From: Anaerostipes sp. MSJ-23
Lineage (GTDB): Bacteria; Bacillota; Clostridia; Lachnospirales; Lachnospiraceae
Length of the DNA stretch: 55,802 bases
Direction of reading: 5' to 3'
Assembly: GCF_018918155.1 (NCBI RefSeq)
Contig: NZ_JAHLPY010000017.1
Coordinates: 1-55,802, forward strand
Part shown: positions 1 to 7,739 of the stretch, in pieces
Position numbering within the stretch: the stretch's first letter is position 1
How the letters are laid out: every line of letters begins with the position of its first letter
Translations under genes and position numbers: made by a program
The notes under the pieces: model-generated
The model's database searches: none
Seen by the model: only the letters and a program-made list of their open reading frames with translations
Told to the model about the DNA's origin: nothing

Positions 1-184
1 CTTTATCCTTGTTATTACTGTTCTTAAAGAACGTTCGTCGATTTTTACTAAAATCGTCTGAAAAATTCAATTGAATTTTCAAGGTTGTCTTATTGTTCAG
101 TTGTCAATGTTCTGTGATTTGCTTCTGTGTGTAAGAAGCTTTTCTATTATATCACTCTGTTCTTTGTTTGTCAAGAACTTTTTT
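1..184 (-). other. rRNA operon leader (left, transcribed leftward out of the window)
   Basis: These 184 bases are the reverse complement of 55619-55802. On the minus strand they contain a strong promoter (TTGACA / 17 nt / TATAAT) followed by a long untranslated leader with a TTCTTTAAGAA element similar to an antitermination boxA. A promoter plus leader repeated at both window ends, facing outward and without an ORF, is what two copies of an rRNA operon start would look like. The 16S gene itself lies outside the window, so the rRNA assignment is an inference. Confidence 0.8.
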
Positions 185-433
185 ATTTTTTGCTTTTGAT
201 ATTTACCATCGTTAGCAACTTTTATATCATATCATCTTTATTCTTATTTGTCAAGAACTTTTTCTTTGATATTTTATAATGTTCTGATCATCTCTGTCAG
301 CAACTTTTATATCATATCAAACATTAGTATCTTTTGTCAAGTACTTTTTTATTCTTTTCAAAATCATTTTTGATGACTTACTGTCTCTCGAAGACAGCTT
401 AGATATAATATCATACCAGAATCTTTCTGTCAA
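146..433 (-). promoter_or_regulatory. Array of four tandem rRNA promoters
   Basis: Four sigma-A-type promoters point left at roughly 80-95 bp spacing. Plus-strand positions of the -35 (TTGACA in each case) and -10 are: 428-433 with 405-410 (TATTAT); 335-340 with 311-316 (TATGAT); 249-254 with 226-231 (TATGAT); 169-174 with 146-151 (TATAAT). Spacers are 17, 18, 17 and 17 nt. Stacked promoters of this kind are typical of rRNA operons in fast-growing Firmicutes. Confidence 0.8.
214..319 (-). repeat. 85-bp-spaced direct repeat inside the rRNA promoter array
   Basis: The 21-base stretch at 214-234 recurs at 299-319. It covers the -10 region of two successive promoters, and both copies are followed by a TTGACA -35 in matching position. 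This suggests that the promoter array grew by tandem duplication. Confidence 0.65.
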
Positions 434-481
434 CTATTTTTTCAACTTTTTTTATTTTTCTTCTTATATTTTCATTACAAT

Positions 482-511
482 AAAAAAAGTATTCCGTATT
501 AACGGAATACT
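482..511 (-). terminator. Terminator of the CvpA operon
   Basis: AGTATTCCGT (488-497) and ACGGAATACT (502-511) form a perfect 10-bp stem with a 4-nt loop, followed on the minus strand by seven T. The stop codon of the CvpA gene lies in the loop, so the hairpin overlaps the end of the coding region. Confidence 0.85.
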
Positions 512-1053
512 CCTTGTGTTCCTTCCAGCAAATGTTCCTTTTCTTCAGATATTTTCTGATCAAACATCTGAAGAAAAGGATTACTTTGAAGAAATTTTTC
601 TATTTTTTCATTTCCTTCTGTAATCTGTTCATATTGTTTATTCAATCCAATCTTTGGCATCATTGCTACTAAAAACAGCAAAAACATGATTACCAGAGAG
701 CCTTTGGCAAAGCCAAGGATCGCTCCAGCTAGTTTATTTACAAACCCAACTCCTGGTATAGAACTAATCTTATTAATAAAATGAATCACAAATCCAAAAC
801 AGATGCGGATTACAATAGATGCTGCAATAAAAGCAATCACATAAGAAATTTCCTTTACAAGAATACTTCCATACTGCGCTTCTATTATCTTTGCAATCGG
901 CTGTCTAATATAATCAGCAATATAATAAGAAATAGCAAATGTCAAAATCCATGCAGCAAATCGCATCAGTACCTTTAAAAAACCTCTTCGATATCCAAGA
1001 ATAATCTGAAGCAACAGATAAATCCCAAGAACTGCTAAAATTATTTCTCCCAT
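499..1053 (-). CDS. CvpA family membrane protein
   Basis: The 184-aa protein is hydrophobic, with four likely membrane segments (about residues 5-25, 30-50, 65-90 and 103-130) and a short charged C-terminal tail. The arrangement, the YRRGFLK motif after the first segment and the PGVGFVNKLAGAILGF motif before the fourth match the CvpA/colicin-V-production family. CvpA proteins are inner-membrane proteins linked to envelope stress tolerance; their biochemical function is not settled. It is the last gene of a leftward unit with the DUF5711-type gene (15-nt gap) and probably the LysM gene, which suggests an envelope role. The family call is firm; the function is open. Confidence 0.8.
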   Translation of the reverse strand: MGEIILAVLGIYLLLQIILGYRRGFLKVLMRFAAWILTFAISYYIADYIRQPIAKIIEAQYGSILVKEISYVIAFIAASIVIRICFGFVIHFINKISSIPGVGFVNKLAGAILGFAKGSLVIMFLLFLVAMMPKIGLNKQYEQITEGNEKIEKFLQSNPFLQMFDQKISEEKEHLLEGTQGVFR

Positions 1054-1068
1054 TATGTACCTCGTTTC

Positions 1069-2265
1069 TTAGCGTAAGCTAATCAAATCCATTTCATCCT
1101 CATATGAAATTAAATACTTACGTGCTTTTCCAGTTGGTGCTATATCCAAAACTCTTCTTTTAAAATTCTTTCTAAACATTCTATGTCCTGCAAAATTAAA
1201 GATTGCATAATGATAGTTGCCAATAAAAAGTACTTCTCTTTTTCCAATTGCAATTTTATTATATTCTGAAGAAAACTCTTTGGACATAATTTTATTTCCT
1301 GATCGATTATACACTTCCATCTCATACTGACCTTTTTTGGTCAACTTTTCTTTATCTTCTAATACAAGAACCATATATCGATCACTTACCGCAACACTTT
1401 TTACTATCTTATCTAATGTCACTTCTCGTTTTTTTGAAGGATTTCTTCCGGCTTTAAACATAATCACCTGATGATCTCCAATTGCGCAAAGTCTGGAGTC
1501 TCCCATATAACTAACTTTTGGTATAATCGTATCATTGAAATCAAAAGAGCCGATCATCTGATCGTCTTTTTCCTTTCCTTCATTTCCAAAATTATAAAAA
1601 GCAACCCGGCTCTTTGTTTTAACTCCGTCAACAATCAAATAACTTACCGCAAGATTTTGTCCATCACTTGATAACGCAATATCAATCGGATACCCATTAT
1701 CATCCGGTGCTGTCTTAATACTTACCAGTTTTTTTCGACCACCTTCATAAAGTTCAATATAATTTCCATCTTCCCCTTGGAGAAGCAAGGCAACCACTCC
1801 CTGACTTGCCACTTCTATATCAATGATTGGATAAGAAACATTAAATTGTTTCATCTGTCCTGACTGAGTCAACAACACAACATCATTTCCGCTTTTTGAA
1901 GCAACGGCTAAATAATTCCCCCGATAGGAAACCAAAGGATTTTTTATAGAATATGTACGATTCCATTCTTCATTTCCATCCTTGTCCAAAAATGACATCC
2001 CATCTTCACTATAACAGATTGTTCCACTTTTATATGCAAAAGATCCTGCAGAATTAGCCATATCTTTTGTTAATATCTTTTCAATGGTCATTGTCCGATA
2101 TGTTCGATAACGATATGCAAATAGACCAAAAATCCAGACAATCACTAAAGCAATTAACAATGCTTTCCGATATTTCATCTTTCTGCGCTGAACCCTAACA
2201 GCATGTTTTACATTTTCACTACTGTTTATATAAAGGGAAAATCCTGATTTCGTCTTTTGTTCCAT
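1069..2265 (-). CDS. Membrane-anchored beta-propeller-like protein (DUF5711 type)
   Basis: The protein has a basic cytoplasmic N-terminus, one membrane segment near residues 35-55 and a long extracellular part. That part has repeating units such as AYKSGTICYSEDG, SYRGNYLAVASKSG and IALSSDGQNLAVSY, the pattern of a WD40/PQQ-like beta propeller, and fits the DUF5711 family common in Lachnospiraceae. The ATG at 2265 is preferred over a TTG five codons upstream because GGAAGGG lies just before the ATG. It sits between the LysM protein and CvpA genes in the same direction. No enzymatic motif is visible; a scaffold or sensor role in the envelope is only a guess. Confidence 0.65.
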   Translation of the reverse strand: MEQKTKSGFSLYINSSENVKHAVRVQRRKMKYRKALLIALVIVWIFGLFAYRYRTYRTMTIEKILTKDMANSAGSFAYKSGTICYSEDGMSFLDKDGNEEWNRTYSIKNPLVSYRGNYLAVASKSGNDVVLLTQSGQMKQFNVSYPIIDIEVASQGVVALLLQGEDGNYIELYEGGRKKLVSIKTAPDDNGYPIDIALSSDGQNLAVSYLIVDGVKTKSRVAFYNFGNEGKEKDDQMIGSFDFNDTIIPKVSYMGDSRLCAIGDHQVIMFKAGRNPSKKREVTLDKIVKSVAVSDRYMVLVLEDKEKLTKKGQYEMEVYNRSGNKIMSKEFSSEYNKIAIGKREVLFIGNYHYAIFNFAGHRMFRKNFKRRVLDIAPTGKARKYLISYEDEMDLISLR

Positions 2266-2378
2266 AGAACACCCTTCCAACTTTTTTATTCCCTGCTTTT
2301 TGTTAAAATCTAGTATACCTTATCCAAAAGCCTTCGTAAAGTCCTGGTATCTTAAGAAAATCTTTCTTTTTTCTGATG

Positions 2379-3533
2379 TTATTTTCTATAACTCGGCAAT
2401 AATAATTTCTGTCCCGGATAAATCTGTTCTTTTGGACCGATTCCATTTAAATCTCTAATCCTTTGTATCGCTCTTTGATTCCCATATCTTCTTTTACTAA
2501 TAGAAACAAGTGTATCTCCCTTCCGTACTCTATAAGTTTCCCATTCTCTCCTTATAGTCCTTACCTTCCTCTGTTCTGTTGTACTTTGTTTTACCGTTTG
2601 TGTCGTTTTCTCCGTTTCCTGTGTTGTTTTTTCCTTCTTTTTCTCTGTTGTCGTTGTCGTTTCTGTTTTTTGTTCTTGTGTTTGCAATGTCGATGGCATT
2701 TTTTCTTTTTCTGTAGCGATCTGTTTATGTACTCCCATTCCCATTGTTGTTACTGCACCTTGAACCATAGAACGAAAATCAATCGTTGTACGATTTTGTG
2801 AATAATAATACATCGCACCCCCAGCTGCAATTACGATTGCCATTACTGCCGCTGATGCTACCCTTCGAATCATTCCTTTCCGATGACTCGATTTTGTCTT
2901 TTCCATGACTCGTTCTCGAAACTGTCGAATCACCTTTTCATCTCTTCTCGCTTCCATCATATTTTCATAAGATCTTACTTCTTTGATACGTTCATTTCTC
3001 TCAATCAGGTAACTTTGCATCATCGGATTTTTTTCATAATATATATAATATCCACTTTGCCTTACAAGATCTTGTCCACGATATACATAAAATGCATCTT
3101 CCTGTTCCAATTGATCAATCATATATAAAACTTTCCCATCCCCTGGAAAATTTTCAAAATGCGTTTTTTTTATTTTGTCATTTAAACGAACAGAAAATCC
3201 CATACGCAATAATGCCCAGCCGATGACTTCCATCTGCCCAAAAAAACGGTCTTTTTGCTGGTAAATTTCTCTCCATACTCTGTCATCAAAAACAGCTTCG
3301 TCCAAATCCAGTTCCAGATTCTGTCCCTCAATGGCTCCTCTTACAAAAATAATTGTATCGTTCCCTATTTTTTTCTTTTCACCAAATAAAATGGCTCCAC
3401 GAACAAATGTATTATGATCTGTGGTGAGTGCATTTAAGAAGGTAATTACATAATCCTCTACATAAACTTTTGTGTGCCCTGCCGGACTTCCAATCTGACG
3501 GATATTTTTTGGCAGCTGCTGTTCTGTTTTCAC
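2379..3533 (-). CDS. LysM membrane protein with a degenerate MPN/JAB-like N-terminal domain
   Basis: The 384-aa protein has three parts. Residues 1-175 form a soluble domain whose order of motifs (VIGWALLRMGF, then THFENFPGDG, then EDAFYVY) recalls the MPN/JAB fold, in which GWYHTHPG is followed by a Ser-x-x-Asp segment, but the zinc-binding His and Asp residues are missing here. A membrane segment follows near residues 222-242, then a Thr/Glu/Lys-rich linker (about 275-330) and a C-terminal LysM domain (YRVRKGDTLVSISKRRYG to YPGQKLLLP). The LysM domain should bind peptidoglycan outside the cell, with the N-terminal domain inside. The LysM call is firm; the MPN-like call is an inference. It heads the DUF5711/CvpA group. 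Confidence 0.75.
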   Translation of the reverse strand: MKTEQQLPKNIRQIGSPAGHTKVYVEDYVITFLNALTTDHNTFVRGAILFGEKKKIGNDTIIFVRGAIEGQNLELDLDEAVFDDRVWREIYQQKDRFFGQMEVIGWALLRMGFSVRLNDKIKKTHFENFPGDGKVLYMIDQLEQEDAFYVYRGQDLVRQSGYYIYYEKNPMMQSYLIERNERIKEVRSYENMMEARRDEKVIRQFRERVMEKTKSSHRKGMIRRVASAAVMAIVIAAGGAMYYYSQNRTTIDFRSMVQGAVTTMGMGVHKQIATEKEKMPSTLQTQEQKTETTTTTEKKKEKTTQETEKTTQTVKQSTTEQRKVRTIRREWETYRVRKGDTLVSISKRRYGNQRAIQRIRDLNGIGPKEQIYPGQKLLLPSYRK

Positions 3534-3691
3534 AAGTTATGCCTTCCTTTCCTTTATAATAAAAAGATGTTAGCACACTTTATTCTTTTTTTTTATCAAA
3601 CCTCGTCGAGGGAAACGCTCTTTTTTTCTACATATTTTTTTATCTTTTGTATAAACTAGGAACACAAATGATTCCAGACAGGAGGTTGTTC

Positions 3692-4249
3692 ATGTTATTT
3701 TCTAATACAATTTCATACTACTATCCGCCGGATGTTCAGGCGTTTTATGAATTCCAAAACGATTTCCGGACGCTAATGGAAAAAAGGCGCAAAAAAACAC
3801 AGCCACTGGTCATTGTCTGCATTGGCACAGATCGTGCTACCGGTGACTGTCTTGGTCCCCTTGTTGGTCAATATTTACAAAATCACTGTTTATCTTCTAC
3901 CGATTGTACGATTTATGGATGCCTATCAAACCCAGTCCATGCGCAAAACCTCCATGAAACAATTAAAAAAATTGAAACCTCCCACGAACAGCCTTTTATT
4001 ATCGCAATTGATGCTTGTCTTGGCTGCAGAGAACATGTCGGATATATCACACTCTCTCCTCTTCCTCTGTTTCCCGGGCAAGGAGTTTCGAAAGATCTCC
4101 CGCCAATTGGAAATATTTCCATCACTGGCATCGTCAATCACACATCACATTCTAATGAAGAAATGATTCAAAATACAAGGCTTCAAATTGTTGTAGAACT
4201 TGCATCTTTTATTTCTTCTGGAATTGAACATTTATGCTGCCCATACTAG
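3692..4249 (+). CDS. yyaC: Spore protease-like YyaC (DUF1256)
   Basis: The protein is a DUF1256/YyaC family member of about 185 aa. Signature segments are VIVCIGTDRATGDCLGPLVG, GCLSNPVHAQNL, AIDACLGCREHVGYI and the end SITGIVN. YyaC resembles the GPR/HybD peptidase fold and belongs to the sporulation regulon in Bacillus; its substrate is unknown. The start at 3692 is chosen because AGGAGG lies six bases upstream; an ATG 15 codons earlier has no ribosome binding site. It runs against the left fork and ends tail to tail with the PTS EIIC gene, the two stop codons sharing the palindrome CTAG. Its presence supports a spore-forming host. Confidence 0.88.
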   Translation: MLFSNTISYYYPPDVQAFYEFQNDFRTLMEKRRKKTQPLVIVCIGTDRATGDCLGPLVGQYLQNHCLSSTDCTIYGCLSNPVHAQNLHETIKKIETSHEQPFIIAIDACLGCREHVGYITLSPLPLFPGQGVSKDLPPIGNISITGIVNHTSHSNEEMIQNTRLQIVVELASFISSGIEHLCCPY

Positions 4250-5301
4250 ACCTCGATCTGCATGTCTCTATCCTTGATAACTCCTAATCTGCGCATTGCC
4301 TCTGCGATCACGTAAGTAACAACAATCGGAGCTACAAAACACATTAGTACGACAATAATAAGTGCAGCTAGCTCAGGTCTCCCTGCAGAAACCATCGAAT
4401 GATATGCAGAAAATGGACCAAGAAGCCCACAAGTTCCAACACCCGCACCAGCTGCGCTATTCGTCATTTTAAATAAAAGTGTTGATATTGGACCCAAAAC
4501 GGCACTTGTTAAAATCGTTGGAAGCCAAATCCATGGTCTTCTTATAATATTAGGAAGCTGCAGCATCGGTGTTCCGATTCCCTGAGCAAGCATGCCTCCA
4601 AATCCATTTTCCCGATAACTTGCTGCTGCAAAGCCAACCATCTGTACACAGCAGCCAACCGTCGCTGCTCCCGCTGCAATCCCAGTCAAATGAAGACTAA
4701 CTGCAATTGCTGATGCACCAAATGGAAGTGTAAGGATCATGCCCATCAAAACAGCAACAACCATTCCCATAAGAAATGGTTCCTGTTTCGTTCCCCACTG
4801 AACCATATGACTAATCTTTTCAATTAAAAGGGTTAGATATGGTCCTGCCAAAAGTCCTACAATACTTCCGGCAGCTATTGTTACAAGCGGTGACAAAATA
4901 ATATCAAGGTTTGTCCGTCCAATAAAAAGACGTCCAAGTTCAATTCCAACATAAGCCGCAAGAAACGCACTCAATGGTTCTCCATAACCAGAAATCTGTA
5001 ATCCACTTTTTACAGTAAGTGATCCGGCAATAATGGCTGGGGCAAAAGCACCTGCCATTCCAGCAGCAGCTGCTGACACAACAATCAACGGATGTTCCTC
5101 CAGGCGGCTAGCAACTCCAATACCAATACCCGCACCTGTCATCATTTTCAGAAGAGCTGCCATTGTCATGATCATCGTTCCTTCTGCACTTCCAATCCAG
5201 CTGCCGATCTGCTGCAAAATAATTCCCATAACTAACGTTGCAAACAATCCAAGCGTCATTCCGGTCAGCCCATCCACAAAGATCCTCTTAAAAATTTTCA
5301 T
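4246..5301 (-). CDS. PTS EIIC-like multi-membrane transporter (PTS_EIIC_2 family)
   Basis: The protein of about 351 aa is almost entirely hydrophobic and Gly/Ala-rich, with about nine to ten membrane segments. Features include GAGIGIGVASRLEEHPL, PLVTIAAGSIVGLLAGPYL and the ending CFVAPIVVTYVIAEAMRRLG. This is the stand-alone PTS_EIIC_2-type membrane protein found in many Firmicutes; it lacks EIIA and EIIB domains and its substrate is unknown. The start at 5301 is supported by GGAGGTATTAAA directly upstream of the ATG; the longer reading has no Shine-Dalgarno site. No EIIA or EIIB gene is adjacent. The only EIIA-like gene in the window, at 10947-11378, is of the mannitol type. Confidence 0.75.
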   Translation of the reverse strand: MKIFKRIFVDGLTGMTLGLFATLVMGIILQQIGSWIGSAEGTMIMTMAALLKMMTGAGIGIGVASRLEEHPLIVVSAAAAGMAGAFAPAIIAGSLTVKSGLQISGYGEPLSAFLAAYVGIELGRLFIGRTNLDIILSPLVTIAAGSIVGLLAGPYLTLLIEKISHMVQWGTKQEPFLMGMVVAVLMGMILTLPFGASAIAVSLHLTGIAAGAATVGCCVQMVGFAAASYRENGFGGMLAQGIGTPMLQLPNIIRRPWIWLPTILTSAVLGPISTLLFKMTNSAAGAGVGTCGLLGPFSAYHSMVSAGRPELAALIIVVLMCFVAPIVVTYVIAEAMRRLGVIKDRDMQIEV

Positions 5302-5380
5302 TTTAATACCTCCGGTATATTCCTTTCTATTGTCCAGCATAAACGATTACAAAAAGTCTGTCCAGTTCCAAATTTTTTTC

Positions 5381-5409
5381 TTTACAACAATCCAAAATAA
5401 CTCTATACT
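5381..5409 (+). promoter_or_regulatory. Sigma-A promoter for the 87-aa gene
   Basis: TTTACA at 5381-5386 and TATACT at 5404-5409 are separated by 17 nt. They lie 47 bases upstream of the start codon at 5457. Confidence 0.6.
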
Positions 5410-5456
5410 AAACCCAGGAAACTATTGACTTATTATTTTGGAAAGCAGGCATCTTT

Positions 5457-5720
5457 ATGTTTCGTATGTGGGGTAAAATTTTTAAGAAAAATCATATGCT
5501 TCAGGATACAGTTATTTGCATCGACAATGACCTGAATCGTACAAGAAAAGTCTACCAAGCATTAGAAGAAATCTGTTACGAATTTGACCTTCAAAAACCA
5601 CTCTGGCTGGAATCAAATAAACAGGATTTTATTCTTCACAGCAAAACCCGTTTTACTTCCGACTGTTTTATAGAAGAAATCAATTTTGATTATCTTGAAA
5701 TTCAGGTAATTGAAGAATGA
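5457..5720 (+). CDS. Small acidic protein of unknown function
   Basis: The gene encodes 87 aa with no signal peptide or membrane segment. The sequence is a mixed alpha/beta type (TVICIDNDLNRTRKVYQALEEICYEF, then LWLESNKQDF and a C-terminal NFDYLEIQVIEE). I do not recognise the family. A good promoter (5381-5409), a plausible ribosome binding site (AGCAGG) and codon use like the neighbours support a real gene. It has no obvious operon partner; the sigma-factor gene downstream has its own promoter. Confidence 0.6.
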   Translation: MFRMWGKIFKKNHMLQDTVICIDNDLNRTRKVYQALEEICYEFDLQKPLWLESNKQDFILHSKTRFTSDCFIEEINFDYLEIQVIEE

Positions 5721-5734
5721 TTTCGTCAAAAATA

Positions 5735-5763
5735 TTTACATATTTATCATATTTGAGTATACT
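5735..5763 (+). promoter_or_regulatory. Promoter of the ECF sigma-factor operon
   Basis: TTTACA at 5735-5740 and TATACT at 5758-5763 are separated by 17 nt, 55 bases upstream of the sigma gene. It looks like a housekeeping promoter rather than an ECF (AAC-type) one, so autoregulation is not evident from it. Confidence 0.6.
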
Positions 5764-5818
5764 AAACATATAAAGAAATCATTTCTTACAATTCGTACTT
5801 TTAACGAAAGAGGGGTTT

Positions 5819-6376
5819 ATGAAACGACGACGAACACTGAAGCCTGTCGGTCACGAGATTACAGAAAAAATTGCTCTGATTTATGAAAAACATGCTCACC
5901 GTCTTTACTGTACCGCAATGAAATATACTTCTAATCAACAAGATGCAGAGGAAGCAGTTCAGCAGGTTTTTGAGAGTATTATTCTCAATCCGGATAAAAT
6001 TTTAACAATTCCGGAAAATGAAGTTATCTTTTTTCTTTATGCTATTCTTCGAAATACGATTTACTCAATGAGCAGAGAAAAAAAGAAAAACTTTCATATG
6101 TCTCTGGACTTCGACAACTGCAGTGAGTATTATGATCTCAAAGATCCAGAGGATGCATATATGCGTTACATCAATCTGGTATCTTTAAAAGAGAAAATTT
6201 CCCACTTAAAACCCACATTACGCGATACGGTCTTATTTTATTACGTATATGGATTTAACCATAGGGAGATTGCAGAGATGTTTCATATCTCTGAACGTGC
6301 AGTAAGAAAAAGGATTTTCCAGTCAAAGAAAGAAATGCGAAAGATGTTTCGAAAAGAGGATTTCTATGAACGATAA
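5819..6376 (+). CDS. ECF-type RNA polymerase sigma factor
   Basis: The 185-aa protein has a region 2 at about residues 20-90 (LYCTAMKYTSNQQDAEEAVQQVF, a classic core-binding and -10 recognition segment) and a region 4 helix-turn-helix at about 128-180 (LRDTVLFYYVYGFNHREIAEMFHISERAVRKRI). Regions 1 and 3 are missing, as in ECF factors. The start follows AGAGGGG. It overlaps the next gene, a DUF4367 membrane protein, by 11 nt; such coupling usually marks a sigma/anti-sigma pair. The target genes are unknown; the DUF6147-type gene downstream is a candidate by position only. Confidence 0.88.
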   Translation: MKRRRTLKPVGHEITEKIALIYEKHAHRLYCTAMKYTSNQQDAEEAVQQVFESIILNPDKILTIPENEVIFFLYAILRNTIYSMSREKKKNFHMSLDFDNCSEYYDLKDPEDAYMRYINLVSLKEKISHLKPTLRDTVLFYYVYGFNHREIAEMFHISERAVRKRIFQSKKEMRKMFRKEDFYER

Positions 6377-7073
6377 GAATAACAAAACAACAGACGACCA
6401 AGAACAACTCTTGGACCATCTGATCGAATACGGCGGCAAGCAGTATATCGAAGAAGAGGTTCAAAAATTTGAAGATATTCCGGAATTGGAGCCTTCAAAA
6501 GAATTTGATGACAAAATGCAGGCTATGTTCAAAAAAGCCTACCAAAAAGAGGTGCGAAAGGAGCGCATGCAATTAGGAAAAAAAATCGCAGCTGTTTTCG
6601 TCATCGTTCTCGGCATAGCCATGGTCACGGCTATGAACGTTAAAGCTTTTAGAGAACCTGTTTTAAACTTTATTTTTAACCGTAGTTCTAATTTAAACGA
6701 TAAAACAAAAGTTGATGTAAAAGATGATTCCAAAACGAAAGAAAAATTTACATTTGGATATATACCGGATGGGTATAAACTAGAAAAAGAACAATATTTA
6801 CATAAAGAAAAACAAGTTATATATGACTATAAAAAATATTCCAATAAATACATTCATATATGCTTACAACCCGATCAAGAATACAGTACTTATCAAAATA
6901 TGAATAAATCATCCTATACCAAAATAAATCACAATAATAAGACTTACTATTTTATAAAAGGTAAGTCAAATAAATTTCTTTGGTATAATCAAAATATTAT
7001 TTTTAATATCTCATCTTCTTTAAATGAAAATGAGATGTTAAAAATTGCCGAAAACATCAAAATAACTAAATAA
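6366..7073 (+). CDS. DUF4367 membrane protein, probable anti-sigma partner
   Basis: The 235-aa protein has an acidic cytoplasmic N-terminus (about residues 1-70), one membrane segment at about 75-92 and an extracellular DUF4367-type domain (KFTFGYIPDGYKLEKEQYLHKEKQVIYDY and the end EMLKIAENIKI). Start and sigma-factor stop overlap by 11 nt, so the two are translationally coupled. In clostridia DUF4367 proteins are often encoded directly behind ECF sigma genes and are thought to hold the sigma factor at the membrane and sense an outside signal. This role is inferred from gene order. No zinc-binding anti-sigma motif (HxxxCxxC) is seen. Confidence 0.75.
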   Translation: MNDKNNKTTDDQEQLLDHLIEYGGKQYIEEEVQKFEDIPELEPSKEFDDKMQAMFKKAYQKEVRKERMQLGKKIAAVFVIVLGIAMVTAMNVKAFREPVLNFIFNRSSNLNDKTKVDVKDDSKTKEKFTFGYIPDGYKLEKEQYLHKEKQVIYDYKKYSNKYIHICLQPDQEYSTYQNMNKSSYTKINHNNKTYYFIKGKSNKFLWYNQNIIFNISSSLNENEMLKIAENIKITK

Positions 7074-7082
7074 GTATTTTCT

Positions 7083-7117
7083 AATAAGACTTCTTTAAAA
7101 GAGGTCTTATTTTTTTG
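7083..7117 (+). terminator. Terminator of the sigma/DUF4367 operon
   Basis: AATAAGAC (7083-7090) pairs with GTCTTATT (7104-7111), extended inward by TCTTT/AAAGA pairs and followed by a run of T. It closes the two-gene operon about 10 bases after the stop codon. Confidence 0.85.
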
Positions 7118-7173
7118 CTTCTTTTTATCCAAATATGACTTTGTAAGAGCAGTAAGGATAGGAAGGATTTTTT

Positions 7174-7587
7174 ATGAAAAAATTTTTAAAATTTATGCTT
7201 ATCTGTTCACTCTGCATCTTGCTGTCTATCTCTTCTATCGCCTCAATTCCCGTTTCTGCTGCTAATGACTGGAAAGGTTTTGACAGTGTTTATATAGGAT
7301 TAAGCTTCTATACTTTAGGAGAAGCTGTTCCGTATACAACTGTAATTCCTAGCAAAGGAAGCTATTATTCAAAAATTAATATGAAACTCCAGCGTTATTC
7401 TAACGGTTCTTGGCATACTTTAGCAAGTGGTACTCATGGTGATACTGGAACTAATGCATTTAGCAGCTCTTATTATGTCACCAAAGGGTATACCTATCGT
7501 GTTTACAGTACCGTTACCATTTATAAATCAAAAGGTGGTAAGAAAATTAACAGCGATACTTTTACTTACAAAAATAAATATAAATAA
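7174..7587 (+). CDS. Small secreted protein (DUF6147 type)
   Basis: The 137-aa precursor has a clear Sec signal peptide (MKKFLKFMLICSLCILLSIS, with likely cleavage after PVSA near residue 31). The mature part is a small beta-rich domain with Gly, Ser, Tyr and Thr and repeated Tyr-x-Ser segments (YTTVIPSKGSYYSKINMKLQ, YVTKGYTYRVYSTVTIY). The pattern fits the DUF6147 family of clostridial secreted proteins. No catalytic motif is seen. It lies in its own unit between two terminators, just behind the ECF sigma module, and is a reasonable candidate target of that sigma factor, though no diagnostic promoter was found. Confidence 0.65.
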   Translation: MKKFLKFMLICSLCILLSISSIASIPVSAANDWKGFDSVYIGLSFYTLGEAVPYTTVIPSKGSYYSKINMKLQRYSNGSWHTLASGTHGDTGTNAFSSSYYVTKGYTYRVYSTVTIYKSKGGKKINSDTFTYKNKYK

Positions 7588-7650
7588 TCTGCAATGTTTT
7601 TAATTACACGATAACTATATTAATTTTCATTTTAAAGATCCTTACTCGTT

Positions 7651-7680
7651 AAAAAAGACAGATTCCTCTGTCTTTTTTTC
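7651..7680 (+). terminator. Terminator after the DUF6147-type gene
   Basis: AAAAAAGACAGA (7651-7662) and TCTGTCTTTTTT (7667-7678) form a perfect 12-bp stem with the loop TTCC; the A and T runs make it work in both directions. Confidence 0.88.
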
Positions 7681-7739
7681 GTTAATTTTTTATTTTTTTC
7701 CGTTTTTTGTTCCTGTTTTTTCACTTTATAACGTTTATA

